A DNA stretch of 64,000 nucleotides from Candidatus Tectomicrobia bacterium. Lineage in GTDB: Bacteria; UBA8248. The stretch lies in contig JACPUR010000013.1 in assembly GCA_016192135.1 (NCBI GenBank), positions 140,277 through 204,276 on the forward strand, written 5' to 3'. Numbering within the stretch: position 1 is the first letter of the stretch; each line of letters starts with the position of its first letter. The notes beneath the pieces were generated by a model. The model saw only the letters and a list, made by a program, of their open reading frames with translations. It did not search any database and was not told where the DNA came from. A program made the translations under genes and the position numbers. Positions 42,947-51,971 of the stretch are shown here, piece after piece.

Positions 42947-43987
42947 CTACGCGACCCGCCGCCGCGCCACCGAGAGCCAGAAAGCGGCGATGATGATGCC
43001 CCCAATGATCATCTGCTGGACGAAGGTGGACACCCCCAGGATGTTCAGGCCGTTCCCCAGGAAGGCGATGATGAGGACGCCCATGGCCGTCCGGTAAATG
43101 CCGCCCTCGCCGCCCATGAAGTTTGTCCCTCCGATGGCCACGGAGGCGATGCCGTCCATCAGAAGGGGGAAGCCTCCCAGGTGGGGATGTCCCGAGGCCG
43201 AGCGGGACGAGAGGAGATAGGCGGCGACGGCCACGCAGAGGCCGCTCACCATGTAGATGACCATCTTCACCCGCTGCACCGGCACCCCCGACATGGCGGC
43301 GGCCTCCTCGTTCCCGCCGATGGCGTACACGTACCGGCCGAAAGGCGTCCGGCTCATCAGGAGGTACAGGAGGCCCGCCACCCCCAGGGCCACGAGGAGA
43401 GGGACCGGGACGGGGCCGATGTGCCCCTGCCCCAGCCAGAAGAAGACGGGCGCTTGCACGCTCTTCCCGGTCACGTCCATGAAAAAGAGGGTCCGGCCGG
43501 AGGTATAGACCAAGGCCAGCCCGCCCGCGATGTAGAGCATCCCGACCGTCGCCAGGAACGGCTGGATCCGGACGTAGGCCACCATCAGCCCGGTGAAGAG
43601 CCCGGCCGCCGCGCCCGCGAGCAGTCCGATGGAGGTTCCGGCCGCGAAGCCGAAGTGGATGATGGCGTCCACGGCGACGACGCTCACCAGGCTCGCCACC
43701 ATCCCCTGCGAGAGATCGATACCCGCGCTGAGGATGGTGATGGTCTGGCCCGCGGCGATGATGTAGAGGATGGCCGCGTGGCGGATCACGTTGCCCAGGT
43801 TCTCGCCCGTCAGGAAGTGCGGGCTGCGGAGCGAGAAGAAGACCCCCATGCCCACCAGCGCCGCCGCCAGCAGGACCACCTGCCAGTCCACTTCGGCAGG
43901 GAGCTGAGGCCGCGCCACCGCCGTGCGAATCCGCGCTGCGGCACCGGCCGCGTCCAAGGCTTGCGTTCTCTCGGGTGCCGTTTCCAT
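42947..43987 (-). CDS. Ribose-type ABC transporter permease (RbsC family), copy 2
   Basis: A 346-residue permease with 8-10 membrane segments. Family blocks are GQTITILSAGIDLSQGMVAS, PFGRYVYAIGGNEEAAAMSG and IGGTNFMGGEGGIYRTAMG. A 30-residue hydrophilic N-terminus precedes the first membrane segment. The ATG at 43987 is preferred over 44005 because GAGGG lies seven bases upstream. It is paralogous to the permease encoded just upstream, so the channel is probably a heterodimer. Confidence 0.92.
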   Translation of the reverse strand: METAPERTQALDAAGAAARIRTAVARPQLPAEVDWQVVLLAAALVGMGVFFSLRSPHFLTGENLGNVIRHAAILYIIAAGQTITILSAGIDLSQGMVASLVSVVAVDAIIHFGFAAGTSIGLLAGAAAGLFTGLMVAYVRIQPFLATVGMLYIAGGLALVYTSGRTLFFMDVTGKSVQAPVFFWLGQGHIGPVPVPLLVALGVAGLLYLLMSRTPFGRYVYAIGGNEEAAAMSGVPVQRVKMVIYMVSGLCVAVAAYLLSSRSASGHPHLGGFPLLMDGIASVAIGGTNFMGGEGGIYRTAMGVLIIAFLGNGLNILGVSTFVQQMIIGGIIIAAFWLSVARRRVA

Positions 43988-44007
43988 CGGTCTTCCCTCG
44001 GCCATCC

Positions 44008-44997
44008 TCAGCGCCGCTGCACGCCCCGCATGGCCGTGGCGGCCACGGAGGCCAGAATAATTCCGCCAATGACCACCTGCTGAATGAAGGTGGACATCCC
44101 CAGCAGGTTCAGGCCGTTCACCATGAGGCTGATCACCAGCATCCCGAGGAAGGTCTTGAGGACGCCCCCCCGGCCGCCGAAGAGGGAGGTTCCCCCGATG
44201 ACCACCGATCCCAGGGACTGGAGGAGAAGATCGCCGCCGCCCAGGAGCGGCTCGCCCGAGATCGCTCGGGCCGTGAGGATGTATCCCCCGATGCCGCTCA
44301 GTATCCCGCTCAGGGTGTAGACCCCGACCAGCACCCAGGGCACCCGGATTCCCGAGGTAAGCGCCGCCTCGGGGTGCCCGCCCACTGCGTAGATGTGGCG
44401 GCCCAGCCGCGTCCGCTGGAGAAAGAAGTGAAGGAAGACGAGCCCGATGCCCATGAACACGGCCGGGACGGGCACCGGGCCCAGGCTTCCCTGCCCCACC
44501 CACGCGAAGTAGGGCAGGATGTCCTCTGGGATGCCGGCGATGGGCTCCCCCCCCGTATATTGCAGGGCGAGGCCGGCGGCCACGAACGATGTGCCCACGG
44601 TCACGATGATGGGGCTGAGGCGGACGATTCCCACCAGGACGCCGTTGATGAGCCCCACCACGAGCCCCACCAGAAGCCCGGCGCCGGTGCCCGCCGCCAG
44701 GCCGAACTGCATCATCACTCCAATGGTGATCACGCTGGTCAGGCTCACGATTGAGCCCTGAGAGAGGTCGATGCCGCCCGCCAGCAGACAGAGGGTCTGG
44801 CCCATCGCCAGGAAAAAGAGGGGGCTGGCCTGGCGCAGGATATTGGAGAAGTTCTCCACCCGGAGGAAGTGGGGCGAGAGACTCGTATAGACGACGCCCA
44901 TGCCGGCCAGCACGGCCAGGAGAGCCACATCGCTCCAGGCGATGTTCCAGCCCTTCCGTCCCGGCAGATGACCCGCGGCCGCCTCGACCGTCGCCAT
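44008..44997 (-). CDS. Ribose-type ABC transporter permease (RbsC family), copy 1
   Basis: A 329-residue permease closely similar in layout to the next gene: GQTLCLLAGGIDLSQGSIVS, RLGRHIYAVGGHPEAALTSG and IGGTSLFGGRGGVLKTFLG. GGGAGG stands four bases before the ATG at 44997. It lies 10 bases after the ATPase gene. The pair arose by duplication and both copies keep the EAA-like loop. Confidence 0.93.
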   Translation of the reverse strand: MATVEAAAGHLPGRKGWNIAWSDVALLAVLAGMGVVYTSLSPHFLRVENFSNILRQASPLFFLAMGQTLCLLAGGIDLSQGSIVSLTSVITIGVMMQFGLAAGTGAGLLVGLVVGLINGVLVGIVRLSPIIVTVGTSFVAAGLALQYTGGEPIAGIPEDILPYFAWVGQGSLGPVPVPAVFMGIGLVFLHFFLQRTRLGRHIYAVGGHPEAALTSGIRVPWVLVGVYTLSGILSGIGGYILTARAISGEPLLGGGDLLLQSLGSVVIGGTSLFGGRGGVLKTFLGMLVISLMVNGLNLLGMSTFIQQVVIGGIILASVAATAMRGVQRR

Positions 44998-45007
44998 GGT
45001 TCCTCCC

Positions 45008-46516
45008 TCAGACCGCCGCCGGCGCGGCGGGCGGGGCTTCGTCCAGCATGGCGGCGCGGAGGATCTTCTCCTGGGTGGCTTCCGCCCGCGAGAACTCGCC
45101 CGTGAGGCGGCCCTCCCGCATCACCAGAATCCGATCGCTCATGCCCAGGATCTCCGGCATCTCCGAGGAAATCATCAAGACGCCGGCGCCGCCCCGGGCC
45201 AGCTCCACCATGAGCCGGTGCACCTCGTACTTGGCCCCCACGTCGATGCCGCGCGTCGGCTCATCGAAGATGAGCACATCCGCCCCCGAGCAGAGCCACT
45301 TGGCCAGGACCACCTTCTGCTGATTGCCACCGCTCAGGAACCGCACCTGGCGGTCCAGCCTCGGCGTGGCGATGTTCAGCCTCCCGGCGTACTCACGGGG
45401 CAGGACTGCCTCGCGCTTGCGGTCGAGGAACAGCCACCGGACAAGGCGCCCCAGGGCGACCAGGGTGATGTTGGCGGCCACGGAGAGAAGGAGGATGACA
45501 CCTTGGTTCTTGCGATCCTCGGGGATGAGCCCCAGGCCCCGGCGGATGGTATCGCGCGGGGTACGGGGGCGGAGGCGCTCACCTCTCAGCACGATGTTTC
45601 CCTGGTCGGCGCGATCCACCCCGAGGATAGCCCGGGCCATCTCCGTGCGGCCTGCGCCCACCAGCCCCGCCAGACCCAGGATTTCCCCTCGGCGGAGCGA
45701 AAAGCTGATGTCCCGGAAGGCGTTCCCTTCCCCCAGGCCCTCCACCCGGAGCACCTCCTCGCCAGCCTCCCGGGGCTCCCAGGGGAACTTCTCCGCCAGC
45801 TCCCGGCCCACCATGAGGCGGATGGTGTCTTCCGGCGAGAGCTCCTGTACCGGACCCGTGTGCACGTGACGTCCGTCCCGCAGGATGGACACCCGGTCCC
45901 CGATTTCCGCCACCTCCTCGAGCCTGTGGGAGATGTAGATAATCCCGACCCCCTGTTCCCGCAGGCGCCGGACGACAGCGAAGAGAGCCTTCACTTCCTC
46001 CTGGTCCAGCGATGAAGTGGGCTCGTCCATCACCATGATGCGGCAGCGGGCGCGGATGGCCTTGGCGATCTCCACCATCTGGCGGTCGGCCACGCTCAGC
46101 TCTTCCACAGGGATGCGCGGATCCAGCGAGCGGCCGAGGCTCCGAAGGAAATCGGCCGAGACGGAATTCATGGTGGCCCGGTCGATGAGACGGGCAGGGC
46201 CGACCGGCTCCTCGCCCAGGAAGATGTTTTCCGCGACCGAGAGCTGAGGGATCAGGTTCAGCTCTTGATAAATCGTGCGTATCCCGAGCTCCCGGGCGCG
46301 GCGCGGCGAGTCTATTTCCACCTCCTTCCCCTCCAGAAGGATGCGGCCTTCGTCCTTCTGGTAGAGCCCGGCGAGAATCTTGATGAGGGTGGACTTTCCG
46401 GCGCCGTTCTCGCCCAGCAGGACGTGTACCTCCCCGGCGCGCAGGTCGAAATTCACGGCGTCCAGGGCGCGGACCCCGGGGAACTCCTTGGCGATTCCTT
46501 CCATGCGGAGCACCAT
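45008..46516 (-). CDS. Ribose-type ABC transporter ATPase with two nucleotide-binding domains (RbsA/XylG family)
   Basis: A 502-residue tandem ATPase. Domain 1 has Walker A LLGENGAGKST, signature LSVADRQMVEIAKA and Walker B IMVMDEPTSSLD. Domain 2 keeps the family signature LSGGNQQKVVLAKWL and LIFDEPTRGIDVGAK, while its Walker A is degenerate (AGLVGAGRTE), normal for this family. The ATG at 46516 has AAGGA eight bases upstream; the long open frame before it is not coding. It is the first gene after a strong promoter. Gene order is ATPase, permease, permease, binding protein. Confidence 0.94.
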   Translation of the reverse strand: MVLRMEGIAKEFPGVRALDAVNFDLRAGEVHVLLGENGAGKSTLIKILAGLYQKDEGRILLEGKEVEIDSPRRARELGIRTIYQELNLIPQLSVAENIFLGEEPVGPARLIDRATMNSVSADFLRSLGRSLDPRIPVEELSVADRQMVEIAKAIRARCRIMVMDEPTSSLDQEEVKALFAVVRRLREQGVGIIYISHRLEEVAEIGDRVSILRDGRHVHTGPVQELSPEDTIRLMVGRELAEKFPWEPREAGEEVLRVEGLGEGNAFRDISFSLRRGEILGLAGLVGAGRTEMARAILGVDRADQGNIVLRGERLRPRTPRDTIRRGLGLIPEDRKNQGVILLLSVAANITLVALGRLVRWLFLDRKREAVLPREYAGRLNIATPRLDRQVRFLSGGNQQKVVLAKWLCSGADVLIFDEPTRGIDVGAKYEVHRLMVELARGGAGVLMISSEMPEILGMSDRILVMREGRLTGEFSRAEATQEKILRAAMLDEAPPAAPAAV

Positions 46517-46661
46517 CGAAAGCGTCCTTCCCGAGCTCGCGCCGCATCTCACGCCCGCCGCTGGAACCGCCCGGCAAGATCGAGGAGATGCCCGGCGTGA
46601 GCGCCAGACTGGAGGGGCCATGCCGGATAACAGGGTGCCCAACCGCTGGGGAAACAAGAGA

Positions 46662-46691
46662 AATATAGTTTCTACTCCGATTTTATGTCAA
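46662..46691 (-). promoter_or_regulatory. Strong sigma70 promoter of the ribose-type ABC operon
   Basis: On the minus strand TTGACA (46691-46686, perfect) is followed after 18 bases by TATATT (46667-46662, 5 of 6). It gives a leader of about 135 bases before the ATPase start, long enough to hold regulatory structure. Confidence 0.7.
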
Positions 46692-46932
46692 CCTCCCTAT
46701 CTCATTTTTACCGCTTATTAGCTGGCCGCAGATGATCCCCGTAATTTTTAAGGGCCCAAATGGGACCAAAGACATCCAATTCAAAGACTTGTCCGACGGC
46801 TCGCCCGGACGGCCCGAGCCCGCCGGGAGGCTCCCACCCCCGTCTTGCCGCATCGTGTTCCGGAGATCTGGGGACCCCCCCTGAATGCGCTTTACCTCGG
46901 CATCAAGCCGACGAGCGTCTCTCGCCCGGATG
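46692..46932. other. Intergenic region between ABC operon promoter and amidase 3' end
   Basis: No gene, hairpin terminator or RNA gene is recognised. The part near the promoter is AT-rich (46700-46760); the rest is GC-rich and unremarkable. Confidence 0.5.
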
Positions 46933-48291
46933 TCAGGCCGGATTGGCGATCTCGCTTCGCCAGCCCAGTTCCTCCTCGCACCAGCGGGCGGCCGCCAGGA
47001 GATCGGATTCGCCGAAGCGTCTCCCTCCCAGTTGAAGCCCCATCGGCAGGCCCTCCTTTCCCCTTCCGGCCGGAAGCGTGATGCAAGGCAAGCCCGAATG
47101 GCTGAACGCCTCCGTGGCCAGCCGGTTCACCTGGGAGGGCTTCCCCCCCGGAGCAGCTCCCCAGGGAGGCGGGAAGCTCGCCATGGAAGGGAGGAGTAAA
47201 AGCTCGTGGCGCCTCAAGAGCGTTTCCAGCTCTCGGGCGAGCCGGGCCCGGAAGCGCAAAGCCCGCAGATAATGGACGGCGGGAATCATGAAGCCCGAGA
47301 GCACGGTTTGCCGGATGGTCGGGGCGTAGTCTTCCGGGCAGGCACGGAAGAGCGCCTCGTGGTAGCTCGCCGCCTCGGCCCGCATGATGATCCGGTGGGT
47401 GGCATGCATGAGGTCGAAGTCGAAGGGCAGATCCCCCTCTTCCACAGCGACCCCCGCCTCCCGCAGGCGCGCGGCCTCGCGCAGGGCGGCATCCGCGACC
47501 TCCGGATGGGCCCGGGAAAGAAGCCCTTTCAAGAAGAGCACGCTCCCGGGCCGGCGGGGGAGCGACTCCGCCGGGTAGTCGGGGACGGGCGCGTCGGCGG
47601 CGGTGTCGTCCGCGGGATGGGCCCCCGCGATGTGGGCGAGCAGAAGGGCGGCGTCCTCCGCGGTCCGCGAGAGGACCCCCAGGTGGTCCAAGGTCCAGGA
47701 AAGCGAGAACACGCCCGCCAGGGGGACGCGCCCGCGGGTCGGCTTGAAACCCACCACCCCGCAGAAGGTGGCCGGTCCGATGACGGACCCCCCGGTCTGG
47801 CTCCCGAGGGCCGCCGGGACCATGCCGCAGGCCACGGCGGCGGCGGAGCCGCTGCTCGAGCCGCCGGGGGAGCGGGAGAGGTTCCAGGGATTTCGGGTGG
47901 GGCCTGGATCCGGATTGGCGAATTGGGTGGTGACCGTCTTGCCGAGGATGATCGCGCCCGCCGCCCGGAGCCGCCCGGCCGCGACCGAATCCTCCTCGGG
48001 CACGTATCCCTTGAAGAGGGGCGAGCCCGCCTCGCGGACCAAGCCCTTCACGTCGATGATGTCCTTGATCCCGACGGGAGCGCCGGACAGCCCTCCCCGC
48101 ATTTCTCCCTGATCGATTCGTGCCGCGGCCGCGAGCGCCCCTTCCCGATCCACTTGCACCCACGCCCGCACCCGCTCCTCGAGCGCGTCGACCCGGCCGA
48201 GCAGGGATTGGACCCACGCCGATGCCGTCAGCCTCCCCTCGCGGATTCGGCGGATGCCCTCGGAGAGGGTAAGCCGCCACGGCTCATTCAT
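46933..48291 (-). CDS. Amidase (amidase-signature family)
   Basis: A 452-residue amidase with the full Ser-cisSer-Lys apparatus: Lys in GAPVGIKDIIDVKG, the glycine/serine-rich SPGGSSSGSAAAVA and the nucleophile Ser in GSQTGGSVIGPATFCG. Length and order are standard. The ATG at 48291 has GGAG seven bases upstream and overlaps the stop of a 65-residue small protein gene by 8 bases. That arrangement and the small protein's sequence recall AtzG-AtzE, the 1-carboxybiuret hydrolase pair. It could equally be an allophanate-, urea- or aryl-amide hydrolase. Confidence 0.92.
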   Translation of the reverse strand: MNEPWRLTLSEGIRRIREGRLTASAWVQSLLGRVDALEERVRAWVQVDREGALAAAARIDQGEMRGGLSGAPVGIKDIIDVKGLVREAGSPLFKGYVPEEDSVAAGRLRAAGAIILGKTVTTQFANPDPGPTRNPWNLSRSPGGSSSGSAAAVACGMVPAALGSQTGGSVIGPATFCGVVGFKPTRGRVPLAGVFSLSWTLDHLGVLSRTAEDAALLLAHIAGAHPADDTAADAPVPDYPAESLPRRPGSVLFLKGLLSRAHPEVADAALREAARLREAGVAVEEGDLPFDFDLMHATHRIIMRAEAASYHEALFRACPEDYAPTIRQTVLSGFMIPAVHYLRALRFRARLARELETLLRRHELLLLPSMASFPPPWGAAPGGKPSQVNRLATEAFSHSGLPCITLPAGRGKEGLPMGLQLGGRRFGESDLLAAARWCEEELGWRSEIANPA

Positions 48292-48481
48292 GCGCGCTCT
48301 CCGCCCTCCGGCGCCGGGGCATGGCGAGCCCCTCCTCGGGGCGCAATTCGGCTCCAGAAAGCCTTTCGAGGTCCTTGGCCACCTCCTCGGCGGCGGCCCG
48401 GCTCCGCGCATCCACCGGAAGGCCGTAGATGAGGCGCATCGCCTCCTCAATCTGCGCGGGAAGCAGTCCTTTTTCAGGCAT
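48284..48481 (-). CDS. Small AtzG-like (DUF4089-type) amidase partner
   Basis: A 65-residue protein starting at an ATG with GAGG six bases upstream. It has two predicted helices around the segment RLIYGLPVDARSRAAAEEVA, then a short LSGAELRPEEGLAMPR. This matches the pattern of AtzG/GatC-like small subunits that stabilise amidase partners: an I/V-x-GLPLD-type motif followed by a long helix. Its stop lies inside the amidase start region, so both are translated together. The assignment rests on length, motif and position only; AtzG itself is slightly longer. Confidence 0.65.
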   Translation of the reverse strand: MPEKGLLPAQIEEAMRLIYGLPVDARSRAAAEEVAKDLERLSGAELRPEEGLAMPRRRRAESAHE

Positions 48482-48503
48482 CCCTCACCTCATCGGCGGC
48501 GGC

Positions 48504-49394
48504 CTATAGGTACTTGCCGAACCAGTCCAGCATCTCCCGTGCCCCGATTGCGTGCATCTCGGGATTCACGAAGTAATAGGAATCGTAGTGATTCGCCTTG
48601 GGGAGCATGACGATCTTCTTCGGCTCTCCGCACGTCTTGTAGCACTCAAGGGCCTCTTCGACCGGCACCACGCTGTCCCGCTCGGCGTAGATGAACAGGA
48701 CGGGGCGGGGCGCTATGCGGCTTACCACCCATTCCGGCTTGTAGCGCAGGTTCGTCTCCGCGCTCTCCAGATCGTACTCCTTGACATAAAGAGGATGCTT
48801 TTGGTGGTGGGCTTGGCTGATGCCTGCGGTGTGGGGATCGCGCGGGTACATTTCGGTGGCCGGAATCATGGTGCGCTCGCCCGTCCGGACCCGGCGCCTC
48901 GCCGCCTCCTGGATCCGGTCGCGGAACTCGTACCACTCGTAGCGCCGCCGCCCGTTTCGCAGCCAGCGCTCCCCGTCGTGAACCCCCACCGAGGAGACGA
49001 CCGCCTTCACCCGTCCATCGAAGGCGGCGACCCAGATCGCATTCGCTCCGCCATAGCTCGTCCCGTAGAGGCCGATCCGCTCTGGGTCCACGCCCTCGAC
49101 CGTCTGCAGGAAGGTGATGCCGTCGTGGACATCCTGCGCCTGCTCAAGAGGACGGTGGCGCCCCCGCACCCCTTCGCTTTTTCCAAAACCCCGGTGGTCA
49201 GGCGCTAGGGCGAAGTAACCGGCCTCGCAGAGCTCCCGGGGCACATCCAGCCCGTAGATTTCCTTCATGCCCGTATACCCGTGGAGGCAGATGACGGCCG
49301 GACGGGGAGAATCGCCCGCCTTCCAGTCCTTGGGCTTATAGAGATAGGCCGCAATCTTCAGTCCGTCGCTGTAGTAGTTCACCTCTTCATACAA
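48504..49394 (-). CDS. Alpha/beta hydrolase (dienelactone hydrolase/esterase-like)
   Basis: A 296-residue alpha/beta hydrolase. ICLHGYTGMKE forms the oxyanion region; the nucleophile serine is in LYGTSYGGANAI, the acid Asp in IYAERDSVVP and the His in PKANHYDSYY. A helical insert rich in Arg and Tyr lies in the cap region. The start is the TTG at 49394, with GAGGAG eight bases upstream; no ATG fits. It lies 22 bases before the AtzG-like gene and forms a three-gene operon with it and the amidase, consistent with stepwise ester and amide cleavage of one compound. Confidence 0.87.
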   Translation of the reverse strand: MYEEVNYYSDGLKIAAYLYKPKDWKAGDSPRPAVICLHGYTGMKEIYGLDVPRELCEAGYFALAPDHRGFGKSEGVRGRHRPLEQAQDVHDGITFLQTVEGVDPERIGLYGTSYGGANAIWVAAFDGRVKAVVSSVGVHDGERWLRNGRRRYEWYEFRDRIQEAARRRVRTGERTMIPATEMYPRDPHTAGISQAHHQKHPLYVKEYDLESAETNLRYKPEWVVSRIAPRPVLFIYAERDSVVPVEEALECYKTCGEPKKIVMLPKANHYDSYYFVNPEMHAIGAREMLDWFGKYL

Positions 49395-49457
49395 GAACGA
49401 GTCTCCTCTCGCCCTCTGCGGATACCCTGGTGGGTCCCGGCATGCAGGACAACCCGC

Positions 49458-51044
49458 TTATTTGTCCAGCCAGACGTCCCGCATCGTGAAATTCGCCTTA
49501 TTGAGGAAGACGAAGCCCTTCACGTAGTCCCGGGCGGCCTGGATGAAAGGCGAGCCGCCGATCGCCGGGTAGTAACCCTGCTCCAGAATGTAGCGCTGAA
49601 GGCGGTGGCTGATCTCAAGCTGCTTCCGGGGGTCGATGCTGGACCGCCATGCCTCCACCATTTCGTCCACCTTCGGGTCTTTCATGTTGTAGTAGTCGAG
49701 GAAGTTCTTAGAGTAAAAGGTGTGGCTCCCCGAGTTCATGTCGTAGGTGGGGAGGGAGTCCTGGATGGTCATGTCCACCATGCGCTGCCTGACGAAGCGG
49801 TTGCCCCAGGTGCCGCGATCCACGACCTGGATGTCCATCTGGACGCCGATTTGGGCGTAGGTCGTCTTCATGACCTGCGCCACCTCGGAGTAGGTGGGGT
49901 CTGTATTCATCACCACCATGGTGAACTTGAAGGGATTCTGCGGGCCGTGGCCAGCCTCGGCGAGGAGCTGCCTGGCCTTGGCCGGGTCGAAGGGACACCC
50001 CGCCGTGAGGTCGATGGCATCCTTCGCGCCCGGCGAGGAGAAAGTGGTCCAGGGGGCGGTGAGGCCGCGCAGCGCCGTCTTCACGATGAGGGCCCGGTTG
50101 ATCCCGTAGCAGCCGACGGCCTTGCGGATGCGGATGTCCTTGAAGGCGCCGCGCTGGTTGTTGATGGGCGCCGCCAGGGTGGTCGCGGTCTTATCCGTAT
50201 AAAGCTTGACGCCGGGCATCTTCTCGAGAGTCTGGACGAGCGACAGGGGGACGCTGTTGATCATGTCGATCTCGCCGGCGCGCAGGGCGTTCAGGCGCTG
50301 GCTCGCATCGGGCATGTAATAGACTTCGATGCGGTCCAGGTAAGGCCGGCCCTTGATGTAGTAATCGTTGAACCGCTCCATCTTCACGTACTGGTTGTGC
50401 TTGTGCTCCACGATTTTGAACGGCCCACTGTAGACCGGCGACCTGCGGAACCGATCGATGTTCTTGCCGTATGCGGTCGGGGAAACAAAGACAAACCGCG
50501 TGAAGTAGCCGGCGAGAGCGGGGAGTGTCATCCCTTTGCCAAGATCCTGCTGGTGGAGCCGCACCGTATGCTTGTCTACCACCTCCACATTCTTCACCTG
50601 GTAAAGATAGAGATTGTAGGTCGTGTTGAACTTGTACTTGGGGTTCTTCTTCTTCTCCTCCTTCATCCATTCCGTCTCGATCCGTCCGTTGATGAGATCG
50701 AGATTCCATTTCACCGCCTCGGCGTCAAGCGGCGTGCCATCGTGGAACTTGGCCCCGGGCCGCAGGTGGAAAGTGATAACGCGGCCATCGTCCGAAACCT
50801 CCCATTTGTGGGCAAGGTCGCCCACGATTCCGAACTTCTCGTTCAGCATCACAAGATTTGATCCGGCGATTTCTCGGTAGAACTTGATGATGGTGCCCGT
50901 CACGGTGGCTCCGTCCAAGTGGGGGACGTTCCCCTCGATCGCCACCCGGAGGGTGCCGCCGCGCTTGGGAGCCCCCTCGGCAGGCAGAAATCCCAATGAA
51001 AGGATGATGCCAGCCATTCCTGCCGCCACAAGAATGCGACGCAT
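49458..51044 (-). CDS. Family-5 ABC transporter solute-binding protein, orphan
   Basis: A 528-residue periplasmic binding protein with a Sec signal peptide (ILVAAGMAGIILSLGFLPAEGA) and the mature start KRGGTLRVAIEGNVPHLDG. HDGTPLDAEAVKWNLDLING matches the paralogue at 12186-13760 closely, as does the C-terminus (QLEISHR...VWLDK). The ATG at 51044 is preferred to 51050 because GGAGG would otherwise be too close. No permease or ATPase is adjacent. It probably delivers an amide or ester for the hydrolase/amidase operon 63 bases downstream. Confidence 0.92.
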   Translation of the reverse strand: MRRILVAAGMAGIILSLGFLPAEGAPKRGGTLRVAIEGNVPHLDGATVTGTIIKFYREIAGSNLVMLNEKFGIVGDLAHKWEVSDDGRVITFHLRPGAKFHDGTPLDAEAVKWNLDLINGRIETEWMKEEKKKNPKYKFNTTYNLYLYQVKNVEVVDKHTVRLHQQDLGKGMTLPALAGYFTRFVFVSPTAYGKNIDRFRRSPVYSGPFKIVEHKHNQYVKMERFNDYYIKGRPYLDRIEVYYMPDASQRLNALRAGEIDMINSVPLSLVQTLEKMPGVKLYTDKTATTLAAPINNQRGAFKDIRIRKAVGCYGINRALIVKTALRGLTAPWTTFSSPGAKDAIDLTAGCPFDPAKARQLLAEAGHGPQNPFKFTMVVMNTDPTYSEVAQVMKTTYAQIGVQMDIQVVDRGTWGNRFVRQRMVDMTIQDSLPTYDMNSGSHTFYSKNFLDYYNMKDPKVDEMVEAWRSSIDPRKQLEISHRLQRYILEQGYYPAIGGSPFIQAARDYVKGFVFLNKANFTMRDVWLDK

Positions 51045-51257
51045 TCGCATTCCTCCCCTGAAATGAAAGTCAACTTAGGTCCGTCATCTATCTAAGGAAA
51101 GCGATTGGTTCTAGATACAAGATACGGCTGCAATGGGCAATCCGGGTTTCCGATGGGCCCTGCGTGGGTTCCAACCGGTGGGACAAGGCAATCCGGCAGG
51201 CGATGGTCCCGCTGCCTTGCCCGCAATTCGGGCCCGATTCCCGTTCCGAAATGGACC

Positions 51258-51690
51258 TCAGCGAAATTCGAATATATCCGCCATCATCCCCTTGATCCGG
51301 CCGTCGCACAGGTGCCCGGCGTAGATCTCATCGAGCTTCCCCTGGCCCGCCGCTGAGCGTCAGGTGGAGGTGGACGTAGGGCTCCGGCTCCCCCTTCCAC
51401 CGGTGCGTCGGCAGGAGGGTTTCGGGCGGAGCCTCGGGCCAGGTGATGACCCCGTGGCCGTGGACGTCCCGCCGGTCACTCAGGTGCTTGCGGGTCTGAT
51501 CGTGGAGAGGCATCGGAGGAGAAGGCGAGAGCACCCCGGGGATGATGTCGCACTCGTAGAAGGCCCCGATGAACAGCACAAACCCGGAACGGATGCGCTT
51601 CTCCATCACGAAGCGGACGAGCGAGCCGTAGAAATCCTCTCCTTCGCCGAAGCCCAGGCTGAACATTCGCCCCAACTTCCGCTCCCTCAC
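51258..51690 (-). pseudogene. PPC/DUF296-domain gene broken by a +1 frameshift
   Basis: The intact N-terminal frame (GTG at 51690 to a stop at 51328) encodes 120 residues resembling a PPC/DUF296 domain: MFSLGFGEGEDFYGSLVRF, then IRSGFVLFIGAFYECDIIPG and VHLHLTLSGG. The frame then ends early. Reading one frame over gives GKLDEIYAGHLCDGRIKGMM and DIFEFR up to a stop at 51258, which is the missing C-terminal strand with the expected GHL motif. Dropping one G in the run GGCGGGCC (near 51350) restores a full-length protein of about 143 residues. This is either a decayed gene or a sequencing or assembly error. PPC proteins form trimers of unknown role in bacteria. Confidence 0.65.
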
Positions 51691-51716
51691 CTTTATGGCT
51701 CTCTCCCGCCGGCTGC

Positions 51717-51932
51717 CTAGGCGATGCGGACCTCGGCCTGATTTCCCTTCAGGCCCAGCCGGGTTCCCAGTTTCTTAGAAAGCTCCTCCATGGTGCCGAG
51801 AATGTCCCGGCACTTGGGTCCCCCCTGCCCCGGGATGCCCGGCCGCCCATCCTCTCCGATGAAGACCGGCTGCCACGTCGGATAGAGAGATCAGCGCCCC
51901 CCCCGGATGGCGCCGGGTGGAAAGATTGACAT
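51717..51932 (-). pseudogene. Small degenerate reading frame with an in-frame stop
   Basis: From an ATG at 51932 the frame runs 71 codons to a TAG at 51717 but is broken by a TGA at 51893-51891 (codon 14). The 57 codons after it have protein-like composition: YPTWQPVFIGEDGRPGIPG, then CRDILGTMEELSKKLG ending in a basic segment. I do not recognise the family, and no ribosome site is clear. It lies directly upstream of the frameshifted PPC gene, so the two may be remnants of one decayed operon tail after NnrS. Confidence 0.35.
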
Positions 51933-51971
51933 CCGAGAGCGGCGGCCCGGAACCGCTCTATGGTTTCTTCA

